Shown: positions 43,505-54,810, counted from the first letter of the stretch. The stretch: 64,000 nt of DNA from Pseudomonas sp. 31-12 (GCF_003151075.1 NZ_CP029482.1:5704001-5768000), one strand, 5' to 3'. Program-made: numbers and translations. The notes: generated by a model not told the origin, from the sequence alone.

Positions 43505-46500
43505 AGGGCCACGGCTCGGTCTCGGCCTGGTGCATCGATCATCCGGTGGCGACGATCCTGCTGACCTTTGCCCTGGTATTGCTCGGCGTTATCGCTTTCC
43601 CGCGCCTGCCCATCGCGCCGCTGCCGGAAGCCGAATTTCCGACTATCCAGGTCGCTGCGCAACTGCCCGGTGCCAGCCCCGAAACCATGGCGTCATCGGT
43701 GGCAACGCCCCTTGAAGTGCAATTCAGCGCCATCCCCGGCGTGACCCAGATGACCTCGAGCAGCGCCCTCGGCTCGACCAACCTGACCCTGCAATTCACC
43801 CTCGATAAAAGCATCGACACCGCCGCCCAGGAAGTGCAGGCCGCGATCAACACCGCCGCCGGTAAACTGCCCAAGGACATGCCGAACCTGCCGACGTGGC
43901 GCAAGGTCAACCCGGCCGATAGCCCGGTGCTGATCCTCAGCGTCAACTCGACGCAAATGCCCGGCACGGAACTCAGCGACCTGGTGGAAACCCTGCTCTC
44001 GCGTCAGATCAGTCAGATCGACGGCGTAGGCCAAATCAACATCACCGGTCAGCAACGTCCGGCGATCCGCGTTCAAGCCTCGGCGGACAAAATCGCGGCT
44101 ATTGGCCTGACACTGGCGGACATTCGCCTGGCGATCCAGCAGGCCAGCCTCAACCTGGCCAAAGGTGCGTTGTACGGTGAGTCGAGCATTTCCACGCTGT
44201 CGACCAACGATCAGCTGTTCCATCCCGAGGAATACAGCCAGCTCATCATTTCCTACAAGGACGGTGCCCCGGTTCACCTCAAGGATGTCGCCAATGTCGT
44301 CAACGGCTCGGAAAATGCCTACGTGCAAGCCTGGGCCGGTGACAAGCCGGGGGTGAACCTGGTGATTTCCCGGCAACCGGGCGCCAACATCGTTGAAACC
44401 GTGGATCGCATCCAGGCCGCCCTGCCCGGCCTCGAAGCCATGCTGCCGGCTTCGGTGCAGGTCAAGGTGCTGGTCGACCGCACGCAGACCATCCGCGCGT
44501 CGTTGCATGAAGTGGAAGTCACCCTGCTGATCGCGATCATGCTGGTGGTGGCGGTGATGGCGCTGTTCCTGCGCCAGTGGTCGGCAACCCTGATCGTGTC
44601 CGCCGTATTGGGTGTTTCGCTGGTCGCCAGTTTCGCCCTGATGTACATCATGGGCTTCAGCCTGAACAACCTGACGCTGGTGGCGATCGTGGTGGCCGTG
44701 GGGTTTGTGGTCGACGATGCGATTGTGGTGGTGGAGAACATTCACCGCCATCTCGAGGCCGGCGACGGCATGCGCGAGGCGGCGATCAAGGGCGCCGGCG
44801 AGATTGGTTTTACGGTGGTCTCGATCAGCTTCTCGCTGGTGGCGGCGTTCATTCCGCTGCTGTTCATGGGCGGCGTGGTCGGGCGGCTGTTCAAGGAATT
44901 CGCCCTGACCGCCACCTCGACCATCATGATTTCAGTGGTGGTGTCACTGACATTGGCGCCGACCTTGGCCGCGCTGTTCATGCGTGCGCCGGTGCATCAC
45001 GCCCACAGCAAACCTACATTTGGCGATCGCTTGCTGGCAGGCTATGAAAAACTTCTGCGCCGCGCCCTCTCCCATCAAAAGCTGATGATCAGCGTTTTCT
45101 TTCTGTCTTTGGGCCTGGCGGTCGCCGGTTACATCTTTATCCCCAAAGGCTTCTTCCCGGTGCAGGACACCGGTTTTGTCCTCGGCACCACGGAAGCCGC
45201 CGCCGATATTTCCTACGGCGACATGGTGAAAAAACACCTGGCGATGGCCGAAATCGTCGCGGCGGACCCTGCGGTCCAGGCGTTTTCCCACTCGGTGGGC
45301 GTCTCGGGCAGTAACCAGACCATCGCCAACGGTCGCTTCTGGATCGCCCTGAAAAAACGCGGCGACCGCGACGTTTCGGCCAGCCAGTTCATCGACCGGA
45401 TTCGTCCGCAACTGATGAAAGTCCCGGGCATCGTGCTCTATTTGCGCGCCGGCCAGGACATCAACCTCAGCTCCGGCCCGAGCCGCGCGCAATACCAATA
45501 CGTACTCAAGAGCAACGACGGCGCGACCCTCAGCACCTGGACCCAGCGCCTCACGGAAAAACTGCGCGCCAACCCGGCGTTCCGCGACATTTCCAACGAC
45601 CTGCAACTGGGCGGCAGCATCACCCACATCAGCATCGACCGCAGCGCCGCGGCGCGTTTCGGCCTGACTGCCAGTGACGTCGACGAAGCGCTGTACGACG
45701 CGTTTGGCCAGCGGCAAATCAACGAGTTCCAGACCCAGATCAACCAGTACAACGTGATTCTGGAACTGGACACCAAGCAACGCGGCAAGGCCGAAAGCCT
45801 CAACTATTTCTACCTGCGCTCGCCCCTGAGCGGAGAAATGGTGCCACTGTCGGCGCTGGCCAAATTCGATGCGCCAACGGTCGGCCCGCTGTCCATCGCC
45901 CATGACGGCATGTTCCCGGCCGCCAACCTTTCGTTCAACCTCGCGCCCGGCGTGGCGTTGGGCGATGCGGTGATCATGCTCAACCAGGCCAAGGCCGAGA
46001 TCGGCATGCCGGCGGCCATGAGCGGCAACTTCCAGGGCGCGGCGCAAGCGTTCCAGAGTTCCCTGGCCAGCCAGCCGTGGTTGATCCTGGCGGCGCTAGT
46101 GGCGGTGTACATCATTCTCGGCGTGCTCTACGAGAGCTTCGTCCATCCGCTGACCATCATCTCGACCCTGCCGTCGGCAGGCCTCGGCGCGGTGATCATG
46201 CTGTGGATCTGCGGCCAGGACTTTTCGATCATGGCGTTGATCGGGCTGGTGTTGCTGATCGGCATCGTGAAGAAGAACGGCATCCTGATGATCGACTTCG
46301 CCCTCGAAGCCCAGCGTAAGGGCGGTTTGCCACCGGAAGAGGCGATTTACCAGGCCTGTATCACACGATTCCGACCCATCATCATGACCACCCTCGCCGC
46401 CCTGCTCGGCGCGCTGCCGCTGATGCTCGGCTACGGCGCTGGCGCCGAACTGCGCCAACCATTGGGCATCGCGGTGGTCGGCGGCTTGCTGGTGAGCCAG

Positions 46501-46602
46501 GCGCTGACGCTGTTCACCACTCCGGTCATATACTTGTGGCTGGAGCGGCTTTTCCATAAGCCCAAACCCGCACCGATGCCGGCGCTGGCAACCACAGACT
46601 GA
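43501..46602 (+). CDS. RND (HAE1-type) multidrug efflux pump
   Basis: A 1033-aa inner-membrane proton-driven pump with 12 TM helices and two large periplasmic loops. Proton relay Asp pair is in VGFVVDDAIVVVENIHRH (about 400-417) in TM4, and the partner Lys in TM10 region. The closest relatives are the MdtB/MdtC/MuxB-type drug pumps, not heavy-metal CusA. Operon adaptor-pump-regulator-kinase. Substrates not derivable from the sequence. Confidence 0.93.
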   Translation: MKGHGSVSAWCIDHPVATILLTFALVLLGVIAFPRLPIAPLPEAEFPTIQVAAQLPGASPETMASSVATPLEVQFSAIPGVTQMTSSSALGSTNLTLQFTLDKSIDTAAQEVQAAINTAAGKLPKDMPNLPTWRKVNPADSPVLILSVNSTQMPGTELSDLVETLLSRQISQIDGVGQINITGQQRPAIRVQASADKIAAIGLTLADIRLAIQQASLNLAKGALYGESSISTLSTNDQLFHPEEYSQLIISYKDGAPVHLKDVANVVNGSENAYVQAWAGDKPGVNLVISRQPGANIVETVDRIQAALPGLEAMLPASVQVKVLVDRTQTIRASLHEVEVTLLIAIMLVVAVMALFLRQWSATLIVSAVLGVSLVASFALMYIMGFSLNNLTLVAIVVAVGFVVDDAIVVVENIHRHLEAGDGMREAAIKGAGEIGFTVVSISFSLVAAFIPLLFMGGVVGRLFKEFALTATSTIMISVVVSLTLAPTLAALFMRAPVHHAHSKPTFGDRLLAGYEKLLRRALSHQKLMISVFFLSLGLAVAGYIFIPKGFFPVQDTGFVLGTTEAAADISYGDMVKKHLAMAEIVAADPAVQAFSHSVGVSGSNQTIANGRFWIALKKRGDRDVSASQFIDRIRPQLMKVPGIVLYLRAGQDINLSSGPSRAQYQYVLKSNDGATLSTWTQRLTEKLRANPAFRDISNDLQLGGSITHISIDRSAAARFGLTASDVDEALYDAFGQRQINEFQTQINQYNVILELDTKQRGKAESLNYFYLRSPLSGEMVPLSALAKFDAPTVGPLSIAHDGMFPAANLSFNLAPGVALGDAVIMLNQAKAEIGMPAAMSGNFQGAAQAFQSSLASQPWLILAALVAVYIILGVLYESFVHPLTIISTLPSAGLGAVIMLWICGQDFSIMALIGLVLLIGIVKKNGILMIDFALEAQRKGGLPPEEAIYQACITRFRPIIMTTLAALLGALPLMLGYGAGAELRQPLGIAVVGGLLVSQALTLFTTPVIYLWLERLFHKPKPAPMPALATTD

Positions 46603-46611
46603 GGCGGGGTC

Positions 46612-47289
46612 ATGCGCGTTCTGATTATCGAAGATGAAGAAAAAACCGCGGACTACTTGCACCGCGGCCTGACGGAACAGGGTTACACCGTGGACCTGGC
46701 GCGTGACGGCGTCGAAGGCCTGCACCTGGCGCTGGAAAGCGACTACGCGGTGATCGTCCTCGACGTCATGCTGCCGGGCCTCGATGGCTTCGGCGTACTG
46801 CGCGCGCTGCGTGCGCGCAAGCAAACCCCGGTGATCATGCTCACCGCCCGCGAGCGTGTCGAAGACCGCATCAGAGGCCTGCGCGACGGTGCCGACGATT
46901 ACCTCGGCAAACCGTTTTCTTTCCTTGAACTGGTCGCGCGACTGCAAGCGTTGACCCGGCGCAGTGGCGGCCATGAACCGGTGCAAGTGAGCATCGCCGA
47001 TCTGTGGATAGATTTGATCAGCCGCAAGGCCACCCGTGCCGGCACCCGTCTGGACCTGACCGCCAAGGAGTTCTCGCTGCTCAGCGTGCTGGCCCGTCGG
47101 CAGGGTGAAATCCTCTCGAAAACGGCGATTGCCGAAATGGTCTGGGACATCAATTTCGACAGCGACGCCAACGTCGTCGAAGTCGCGATCAAACGCCTGC
47201 GGGCCAAACTCGACGGGCCGTTCGACGAAAAACTGCTGCACACGATCCGTGGCATGGGTTATGTGCTGGAGAGCCGCGGTGTCCAGTAA
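46612..47289 (+). CDS. CusR/CopR-like response regulator
   Basis: A 225-aa OmpR-family regulator of the 'heavy metal response regulator' group: acidic pair ED in IIEDEEKT (residues 7-10), D51 in LDVMLPGLDG, switch TARERVEDRI, then a winged helix ending IRGMGYVLE. It is nine bases after the pump gene and overlaps the kinase start. The name of the group does not prove metal sensing. Confidence 0.92.
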   Translation: MRVLIIEDEEKTADYLHRGLTEQGYTVDLARDGVEGLHLALESDYAVIVLDVMLPGLDGFGVLRALRARKQTPVIMLTARERVEDRIRGLRDGADDYLGKPFSFLELVARLQALTRRSGGHEPVQVSIADLWIDLISRKATRAGTRLDLTAKEFSLLSVLARRQGEILSKTAIAEMVWDINFDSDANVVEVAIKRLRAKLDGPFDEKLLHTIRGMGYVLESRGVQ

Positions 47290-48640
47290 TTCGATTGCCC
47301 TGCGCCTCAGCGGCATGTTCACGCTGGTGGCGCTTCTGGTGTTTCTGTTGATCGGCTGGGCCTTGTACCAGCAGGTCGATAAGGGCCTGGGTTTGCTGCC
47401 AGAGGCGGAGCTGGATGCGCGTTACAGCGTGCTCGAATCCACCGTCGGGCGTTACGGCACACCCGAGCATTGGGTGAAGATCAACAACAAGCTCAAGTTG
47501 CTCGGTGAAGAAGACAAGCGCATCAGTTTCTGGATCATCAGCGGCGATCCGCACTATGAATACGGCAACCTGACGCCGCAAATCCGCGCCTTCGCCGAAG
47601 GGCCGCTGGGGATGCGCGACATGTTGCCGGACCAGCCTTATCCGCTGAAAGTGTTGGTGAGCCAGTTCCCGGCCAAGGACCAACGTCCGCCGCTGCGCTT
47701 CATGATCGGCATCGACACCGAGACGTTTCTCCAGACCCAGCATCATCTGCTGATCGCGCTGATCAGCCTGGCGATTGTCGGTGTGTTGCTGGCGTCGGCG
47801 CTGGGTTATTGGGTGGCGCGCATTGGTCTCAAACCGTTGATCAAGTTGTCGCAGGAAGCCCAGCGACTGGCGCCGCCGTTGCGTTCCGGGCGCTTGCGCT
47901 TATCGCCTTTGCCGCCGGAGCTGAATCAATTCGTCAATTCGTTCAACTCGACCCTGGAGCGGGTCGAACAGGCCTATTCGCGCCTTGAGTCGTTCAACGC
48001 CGACGTCGCCCATGAACTGCGCTCGCCCCTGACCAACCTGATCGGCCAGACCCAGGTCGCACTGACCCGTGGACGCTCGGCGGAACACTACTTCGAAGTG
48101 TTGCAATCGAACCTTGAAGAACTGGAGCGGCTGCGTTCGATCATCAATGACATGCTGTTTCTTGCCAGCGCGGATCAGGGCAGCAAGGCGACCAAACTGA
48201 CCTCCACCTCGCTGGCCGATGAAGTGGCGACGACGTTGGAGTATCTGGATTTCATTCTGGAGGACGCGCAGGTTCAGGTGCAGGTCAGTGGTGATGCGCA
48301 GGTGCGGATCGAAATTGCTCATCTGCGCCGGGCGTTGATCAATTTGCTGAGCAATGCGGTGCAGCACACCGGGCCTGGGCAAGTGATCGAGGTGCGAATC
48401 GAGGTTGAGGATCATCAGGTCAGTATCGGCGTAGCCAACCCCGGGTCGCCGATTGCCAGCGAGCATCTGCCGCGCTTGTTCGAGCGCTTTTATCGGGTGG
48501 ATGCCTCGCGCAGTAACAGTGGCAACAACCACGGGTTAGGGCTGGCAATCGTCAAGGCGATTGCGCTGATGCATGGCGGGGATGTGTTTGTGCGCAGTGA
48601 TCACGGCATGAATACCTTCGGCATCCACCTCCCGGTCTGA
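47279..48640 (+). CDS. CusS-like sensor histidine kinase
   Basis: A 453-aa kinase starting at GTG 47279, inside the last codons of the regulator gene. TM1 about 12-30, periplasmic sensor about 31-155, TM2 about 156-178, HAMP, DHp with H245 in DVAHELRSPLTNLIG, and HATPase with NLLSNAVQHT and HGLGLAIVKA boxes. Family 'heavy metal sensor kinase' by HAMP/DHp. The true start cannot lie further upstream because the frame there is antisense-like padding over the regulator gene. Confidence 0.9.
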   Translation: MSSNSIALRLSGMFTLVALLVFLLIGWALYQQVDKGLGLLPEAELDARYSVLESTVGRYGTPEHWVKINNKLKLLGEEDKRISFWIISGDPHYEYGNLTPQIRAFAEGPLGMRDMLPDQPYPLKVLVSQFPAKDQRPPLRFMIGIDTETFLQTQHHLLIALISLAIVGVLLASALGYWVARIGLKPLIKLSQEAQRLAPPLRSGRLRLSPLPPELNQFVNSFNSTLERVEQAYSRLESFNADVAHELRSPLTNLIGQTQVALTRGRSAEHYFEVLQSNLEELERLRSIINDMLFLASADQGSKATKLTSTSLADEVATTLEYLDFILEDAQVQVQVSGDAQVRIEIAHLRRALINLLSNAVQHTGPGQVIEVRIEVEDHQVSIGVANPGSPIASEHLPRLFERFYRVDASRSNSGNNHGLGLAIVKAIALMHGGDVFVRSDHGMNTFGIHLPV

Positions 48641-48927
48641 CAGAGTTCGACTCGTGCCCCCCCTCACCCTAACCCTCTCCCAGAGGTAGAGGGGACCGAC
48701 CGAGGTGTTTTTTCGAGTGACATCGACCTGAAATATTGAGTCGAACTCAGGTTTTGAATGCAATCGAGATCAGCTCCCTTTCCCCTCTCCCCCTTTCGCT
48801 ACAACGCAAAGCTCGACTGTTGCTTTTAGCGCAACAGTCCTTTCATGAATCCGCTCTTTTTCCCTTCTCCAATCCCCCTTATCTTTGCCGCACCAAACAG
48901 CACTTGCCAAGCAAGAAGGTTTTAAAG
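48641..48927. other. Intergenic region with a CCCTCACCC-type repeat
   Basis: The start (48658-48690) has CCCCCTCACCCTAACCCTC and TCCCAGAGGTAGAGGGG, a degenerate hairpin repeat of a kind common in Pseudomonas intergenic DNA. The remaining 200 bases hold no gene I support. Confidence 0.5.
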
Positions 48928-49152
48928 ATGTCCAACACTATGGGTATTGCCAGCGCTTTCGTTTTGTCCTCTTTATTCCTGTCTCCGTTCGCCCTGGCTG
49001 AAGAGTCGCAAACGTTCGTCGCGCAAAATGCAGCGCGCGCCGCGGCGTATGAAGAGCATCAGAGCGAAATGACAGCCAAGGCCCAGGACGCTGCGCAAAC
49101 CCCTCAAACGTCCACCTCTACGACCCAGCAACGGGTTGAGAAAGACAGCTGA
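48928..49152 (+). CDS. Small exported hypothetical protein
   Basis: A 74-aa protein with a signal peptide (IASAFVLSSLFLSPFALAEE, cleavage about residue 25). The mature part is polar and Gln/Thr-rich (AARAAAYEEHQSEMTAKAQD; TPQTSTSTTQQRVEKDS). The Met at 48928 is used; the frame is open from 48736 without support. It has a good terminator downstream. No family recognised. Confidence 0.7.
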   Translation: MSNTMGIASAFVLSSLFLSPFALAEESQTFVAQNAARAAAYEEHQSEMTAKAQDAAQTPQTSTSTTQQRVEKDS

Positions 49153-49218
49153 TCCCGCGTATTCGCTCCTTTTCCCTCGACACTTTTCATCGGCTCTTCC
49201 CTTTGAAAAGTTGTCTTC

Positions 49219-49247
49219 AAAGCCGCTGCTATCAGCGGCTTTTTTTC
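49219..49247 (+). terminator. Terminator after the small exported protein gene
   Basis: Stem AAAGCCGCTG/CAGCGGCTTT with a short loop CTAT and a run of seven Ts, 66 bases after the stop codon. Confidence 0.93.
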
Positions 49248-49346
49248 GTTGTGGTTTAAACACCGTCCGGTTCGTCTTCACTAACAAGAACATTTTGTAC
49301 TTCATGCATACGAAGTGCTTAGTTGACCCAAGGAGCTTTTCCGCAA

Positions 49347-50684
49347 GTGCGTTTCCCTCTCCGCTGCACCCCGCTGTTCATTGCAATCGCTGCAACGATG
49401 CCCCCCGCCGCCCACGCCGCCGACGCCGCCGACGCCGCCGACGAATCCAGCCATGAAGGTTTTGTGCAAGGTTCGAGCCTCAACCTCAATGCCCGTAACT
49501 ACTACATGAACCGCAACCGCCTGCAGCAGGCGGACGACAACATCGAATGGGGCCAGGGTTTCCTCGGCATCTTTGAATCGGGTTTCACCCAAGGCACCGT
49601 CGGCTTCGGCGTTGATGCCCACGCCATGCTCGGGCTCAAGCTCGACGGCGGTGGCGGCACGGATGGCTCAAGCATCCTGCCGATCGGCGATGGCAACGGC
49701 AAAGCGCCGGGGTCGTTCTCGACCGCAGGGGGAACGTTGAAAATGCGCGCCTTTGATACCGAGTTGAAGGCCGGCGACCTGTTCCTCGCCAACCCGGTGA
49801 TTGCCGGCGGTGAAACCCGCATGCTGCCGCAGACCTTTCGTGGCGTCAGCCTGACCAACCACAGCTTCGACGGCTTCCTGATCGAAGGTGGCCAGGCGAG
49901 CTTCACCAAGCCGTACAACCAGAGCGGTCACACGCGCATCGGCACTTCCTACGGCAGCCTGGCGGACGGTGACGACAGTCAGCACCTGAACTGGGCCGGC
50001 GTGGCCTGGAGCGGTCTGCCGGGATTGACCAGCAGCCTGTATGCGTCCGAACTCAAGGACATCTGGAACCAGTACTACTACGACCTGGATTACACCTACG
50101 CGCTGAACGACCTGGTCAGCCTCAACCCGGGCCTGCACTTCTATCACACGCAAGACACCGGTGATGCGCTGCTGGGCAACATCGACAACAACACCTACAG
50201 CCTGCATTTCACCGTCGGCGTGGGCTTTCACAGCGTTACGGCGGCGTATCAGCGGGTCAACGGCAACACGCCGTTCGACTACATCAGCCAGGGCGACAGC
50301 GTGTTCCTCGACAACTCCCAGCAGTATTCGGACTTCAACGGCCCGAACGAGCGCTCGTGGAAGCTCAAGTACGCCTACGACTTTGCCGGCCTCGGCCTGC
50401 CCGGCCTGACCTCGGCACTGTCGTACTCCCGGGGCGAACTGGACTTGACCAAAGTCGATCCGGACAGCCACGGTTACGCCTCGTGGTACAGCGCCGACGG
50501 CAAAAATGCCAAGCACTGGGAGCGTGACGTCGATCTGAAGTACGTGGTCCAGGGCGGCAAGGCCAAGGATCTGGCGGTACGCCTGCAATGGGCTACCAAC
50601 CGTGGCGGCAATGGCTACGGCGCGCTGGATCAAGACACCGATGAATACCGGGTGATCGTCGACTACCCGCTGAATGTCTTCTAA
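49347..50684 (+). CDS. OprD-family outer-membrane porin
   Basis: A 445-aa OprD-type substrate-specific porin. Signal peptide about residues 1-28 ([18 protein letters not shown]) followed by [12 protein letters not shown], a short repeated alanine-aspartate stretch. Family motifs: [30 protein letters not shown], and the aromatic C-terminal strand [13 protein letters not shown]. Start at GTG 49347 because AAGGAG lies 11 bases before it; a TTG at 49323 would lack it. Substrate unknown (OprD subfamilies take amino acids or small organic acids). Confidence 0.9.
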   Translation: MRFPLRCTPLFIAIAATMPPAAHAADAADAADESSHEGFVQGSSLNLNARNYYMNRNRLQQADDNIEWGQGFLGIFESGFTQGTVGFGVDAHAMLGLKLDGGGGTDGSSILPIGDGNGKAPGSFSTAGGTLKMRAFDTELKAGDLFLANPVIAGGETRMLPQTFRGVSLTNHSFDGFLIEGGQASFTKPYNQSGHTRIGTSYGSLADGDDSQHLNWAGVAWSGLPGLTSSLYASELKDIWNQYYYDLDYTYALNDLVSLNPGLHFYHTQDTGDALLGNIDNNTYSLHFTVGVGFHSVTAAYQRVNGNTPFDYISQGDSVFLDNSQQYSDFNGPNERSWKLKYAYDFAGLGLPGLTSALSYSRGELDLTKVDPDSHGYASWYSADGKNAKHWERDVDLKYVVQGGKAKDLAVRLQWATNRGGNGYGALDQDTDEYRVIVDYPLNVF

Positions 50685-50696
50685 GCTTTATTAAGC

Positions 50697-50729
50697 AAAA
50701 GGCCAGCATGTTTTGCTGGTCTTTTTTTT
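50697..50729 (+). terminator. Terminator after the OprD porin gene
   Basis: Hairpin GGCCAGCA/TGCTGGTC with loop TGTTT and T-run, 13 bases after the stop codon. Confidence 0.93.
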
Positions 50730-50832
50730 ATCCGCCATTTATACAAGCGCTCTGGACGCGACCGGTTTCTGGGACTCTGCCCGATTCTTGTAAGAAAACT
50801 TTCATAACACCTTATTTGCAGAAGTCAGAACC

Positions 50833-52329
50833 ATGAGTGTGAGCAGTGTGAAATCTCAAGATCCGATCGGCTCGACACGATCGGAGCGACTTCTTATTCT
50901 CGGCAGTATGCTGTTGGTGGTTGCGATACTCAGCATCGTGACCTTCCTGCTGATCCGTGAACGCGCCAATGCCGAGTTGTCCGCCACTCGCGCCGCCAAC
51001 AACATCGTGCAATTGATCGACGCCGATGTGCTGCGCAATGTCGAACTCTATGATATTTCCCTGCTGGGTTTGATCGCCGCCTCCCGGCGAGAAGACCTCA
51101 AGAGCGTTTCTCCAGCCATTCGCCATATGGCCTATTTCGACCGCGCCACTGCCGCGCCGTACAAGGGCAACATTTTGTTGCTCGACAACAAGGGAGACGT
51201 GATCGCCGACTCGGCTTCGGTGGAGCCCAGGCAAGGCAACTACGCCGACCGCGAATACTTCCAGTCTCACGTGAACAACCCGGACCCGGGCATGTTCATC
51301 AGCCCCCCCTTCAGGGCCAGGGCGCCAGAACAGGATTGGCGTATCAGTTTCAGTCGACGGGTGAGCGGGTCCCAGGGTGAGTTTCTGGGGGTCGCCGAAG
51401 CCGCCATGCGCTTGAGTTACTTCGATCAGTTGTTCAACAGTTTAAGCATCGGCCGCGACAGCACGGTCAATCTGATCAGCAAGAACGGGATTCTCCTGGC
51501 CCAGCAACCCCGTCTGGCCGAAGAGCTGGTCGGCAAGGATTTCAGCAACCGCCCCAATTTCCAGCGCATCGTCAAAGAAGGCAACGGCAGCTTCACCAGC
51601 ATGTCCGATCTATACCGTGACAAGCGCCTGTATACCTTCTCCAAGGTCGGAAATTTGCCATTGATCGTCGTCGTTGCGCTGTCCAGTAATGAAGTCTTTG
51701 CGGCCTGGAAGCGCACGGCGGTGGTGGTCAGCTCTGCAACCATGGCCTTGTGCGTGAGCCTGCTGTGGCTGACATGGTTGCTTCGCCGGGAACTGCGTCG
51801 GCGACACCACGCCGAACACGAGTTGGCGCAACTGGCCGCCACCGACGCGTTGACCGGCCTGGCCAACCGCCGAACACTGGATCAGGCCCTGCGCCACGAA
51901 TGGTTTCGTGCCCAACGTTCCGGCATGCCGTTGTCGGTGATGATGATCGATGCCGATCACTTCAAGGCGTTCAACGACCGCCATGGCCATCAAGCCGGCG
52001 ACCAAGCACTGCGCTCGTTGGCCAATGTCATCAGCGCTAACGTCCGACGACCGGCGGACCTGGCTGCCCGTTACGGCGGCGAGGAGTTTTCGGTGATCTT
52101 GGCGGAAACCGATAGCGCGGGTGCGCGGCAGCTTGCCGAAAACATCCGCAAGGCGGTTGAGCAGTTGCCGATGGTTGAGGGCGCCGAGTCGCCGATGACT
52201 GTCAGTATCGGGATCAGCACCTGGACGACAGCGACAGATATCAGCCTGGAGAGTTTGCTGTTCGCAGCGGACAAGGCGCTGTATCAGGCGAAGGAAGGTG
52301 GTCGGAATCGGGTTGTGGCTTCTGTCTGA
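50833..52329 (+). CDS. Membrane-bound Cache-like/GGEEF diguanylate cyclase
   Basis: A 498-aa c-di-GMP synthase. TM1 about residues 21-41, a periplasmic dCache/PDC-like sensor (about 45-290; GNILLLDNKGDVIADS, NYADREYFQSH), TM2 about 295-317, and a GGDEF domain with GGEEF at 415-419. An RxxD I-site (RPAD) lies five residues before it. The intact active site indicates activity. It probably senses a small periplasmic ligand. Single gene. Confidence 0.92.
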   Translation: MSVSSVKSQDPIGSTRSERLLILGSMLLVVAILSIVTFLLIRERANAELSATRAANNIVQLIDADVLRNVELYDISLLGLIAASRREDLKSVSPAIRHMAYFDRATAAPYKGNILLLDNKGDVIADSASVEPRQGNYADREYFQSHVNNPDPGMFISPPFRARAPEQDWRISFSRRVSGSQGEFLGVAEAAMRLSYFDQLFNSLSIGRDSTVNLISKNGILLAQQPRLAEELVGKDFSNRPNFQRIVKEGNGSFTSMSDLYRDKRLYTFSKVGNLPLIVVVALSSNEVFAAWKRTAVVVSSATMALCVSLLWLTWLLRRELRRRHHAEHELAQLAATDALTGLANRRTLDQALRHEWFRAQRSGMPLSVMMIDADHFKAFNDRHGHQAGDQALRSLANVISANVRRPADLAARYGGEEFSVILAETDSAGARQLAENIRKAVEQLPMVEGAESPMTVSIGISTWTTATDISLESLLFAADKALYQAKEGGRNRVVASV

Positions 52330-52350
52330 AGTTATTGTGCTGATGCGAGC

Positions 52351-52444
52351 GGCCCCTTCGCGAGCAAGCCCGCTCCCACAATTGACCGAGTTGCCCAGAC
52401 GGACGCGGTTTAATGTGGGAGCGGGCTTGCTCGCGAAGGGGCCA
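52351..52444. repeat. REP doublet (inverted pair)
   Basis: Units TTCGCGAGCAAGCCCGCTCC and, in reverse, GTGGGAGCGGGCTTGCTCGC, between the cyclase gene and the lpxC terminator. Confidence 0.9.
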
Positions 52445-52470
52445 GCCCGGACACCGCAAAATCAGCGCAT

Positions 52471-52500
52471 AAAAAAAGGCCACCCGAAGGCAGCCTTTAA
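52471..52500 (-). terminator. Terminator of the dcw cluster after lpxC
   Basis: On the lpxC strand AAAGGCTGCC/GGTGGCCTTT around a TTCG tetraloop followed by a run of seven Ts; 22 bases after lpxC. Confidence 0.85.
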
Positions 52501-52521
52501 AAACTAGAGAGGTTTTTTTAC

Positions 52522-53469
<948 letters not shown>

Positions 53470-53545
53470 TCAACAAAGGCTGGCGATAATAGCAGACCAG
53501 ACCTTTGCTGAACACCAATCACCTTCATAGCCCTGATACATTCCA

Positions 53546-54739
53546 TCAATCAGCCTGACGACGCAGGAAAGCCGGGATGTCCAGGTAATCCAGATCATCT
53601 TGCGGATTCATCTTCGCGGCAGTCGCAGCACCGGCCTGAGCCTGGTTGCGCATGACGGTCGGACGGTCCAGATCACGGTAGTTTACCGCCGGTTGTTCCT
53701 GACGAGCGGGCGCCGATTGTTGCGGCTGCGAAGCCATCGAGGTGTGAACGGTGTTGTCGATGACCTTCACAGGCTTCTCGATTTTTGCGCCCAGACCCGT
53801 GGCAACCACAGTCACGTGCAGCTCGTCGCGCATGTCCGGATCGATAACGGTACCGACCTTGACCATCGCGTGCTCGGAAGCGAAGGCTTCGATGATGCTA
53901 CCCACGTCGGAGTACTCACCCAGGGACAGGTCAGGACCGGCGGTGATGTTCACCAGGATGCCGCGTGCACCTTGCAGGTTCACGTCTTCGAGCAATGGGT
54001 TGCGAATGGCCGCTTCGGTGGCCTCACGTGCACGGTTCGGACCGCTGGCGCAGCCAGTACCCATCATCGCCATGCCCATTTCGCTCATCACGGTGCGTAC
54101 GTCGGCAAAGTCGACGTTGATCATGCCCGGACGTTTGATTATGTCGGAGATACCGCGAACGGCACCGGCCAGTACATCGTCAGCCTTGGCGAACGCGGAC
54201 AGCAGGCTTGCGTCCTTGCCAAGGATGGTCAGCAGTTTCTCGTTGGGAATGGTGATCAACGAGTCGACGCTTTCAGACAGCAGACGGATACCTTCGTCGG
54301 CGATCTGCATGCGCTTGCGGCCTTCGAACGGGAACGGACGAGTCACCACCGCAACGGTGAGAATCCCCATTTCCTTGGCCACTTCAGCAATGATTGGCGC
54401 AGCACCGGTACCGGTACCACCGCCCATGCCTGTGGTGATGAACACCATATTGGTGCCCTGCAGGACTTCGGCAATGCGCTCGCGATCTTCGAGAGCGGCC
54501 TGACGACCTACTTCAGGGTTGGCGCCGGCGCCCAGACCTTTGGTCACACCGGTACCGAGTTGCAGGATGGTCCGCGCGCCGATGGATTTCAGCGCCTGGG
54601 CATCAGTGTTGGCGCAGATGAATTCAACGCCTTCAATGTTGCTCTTGACCATGTGGTTGACAGCGTTGCCGCCGCCTCCGCCAACACCGATAACTTTGAT
54701 TACCGGGCTTGCGGGGATGTTGTCTACGAGTTCGAACAT
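53546..54739 (-). CDS. ftsZ: Cell-division GTPase FtsZ
   Basis: FtsZ (397 aa) polymerises into the cytokinetic ring. Tubulin signature GGGTGTG at 106-112 (after ITTGM), NVDFADV in the T7 loop region, and the conserved C-terminal peptide LDIPAFLRRQ that binds FtsA and ZipA. A Q/A-rich linker lies before it. 71 bases separate it from ftsA. Confidence 0.98.
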   Translation of the reverse strand: MFELVDNIPASPVIKVIGVGGGGGNAVNHMVKSNIEGVEFICANTDAQALKSIGARTILQLGTGVTKGLGAGANPEVGRQAALEDRERIAEVLQGTNMVFITTGMGGGTGTGAAPIIAEVAKEMGILTVAVVTRPFPFEGRKRMQIADEGIRLLSESVDSLITIPNEKLLTILGKDASLLSAFAKADDVLAGAVRGISDIIKRPGMINVDFADVRTVMSEMGMAMMGTGCASGPNRAREATEAAIRNPLLEDVNLQGARGILVNITAGPDLSLGEYSDVGSIIEAFASEHAMVKVGTVIDPDMRDELHVTVVATGLGAKIEKPVKVIDNTVHTSMASQPQQSAPARQEQPAVNYRDLDRPTVMRNQAQAGAATAAKMNPQDDLDYLDIPAFLRRQAD

Positions 54740-54810
54740 TTTCCCTCTCCTTTACGTTCTCTAGTTTTTTCGCCTACTGCGTGTATCTACAACGGTGCTG
54801 CGGTAAATCT

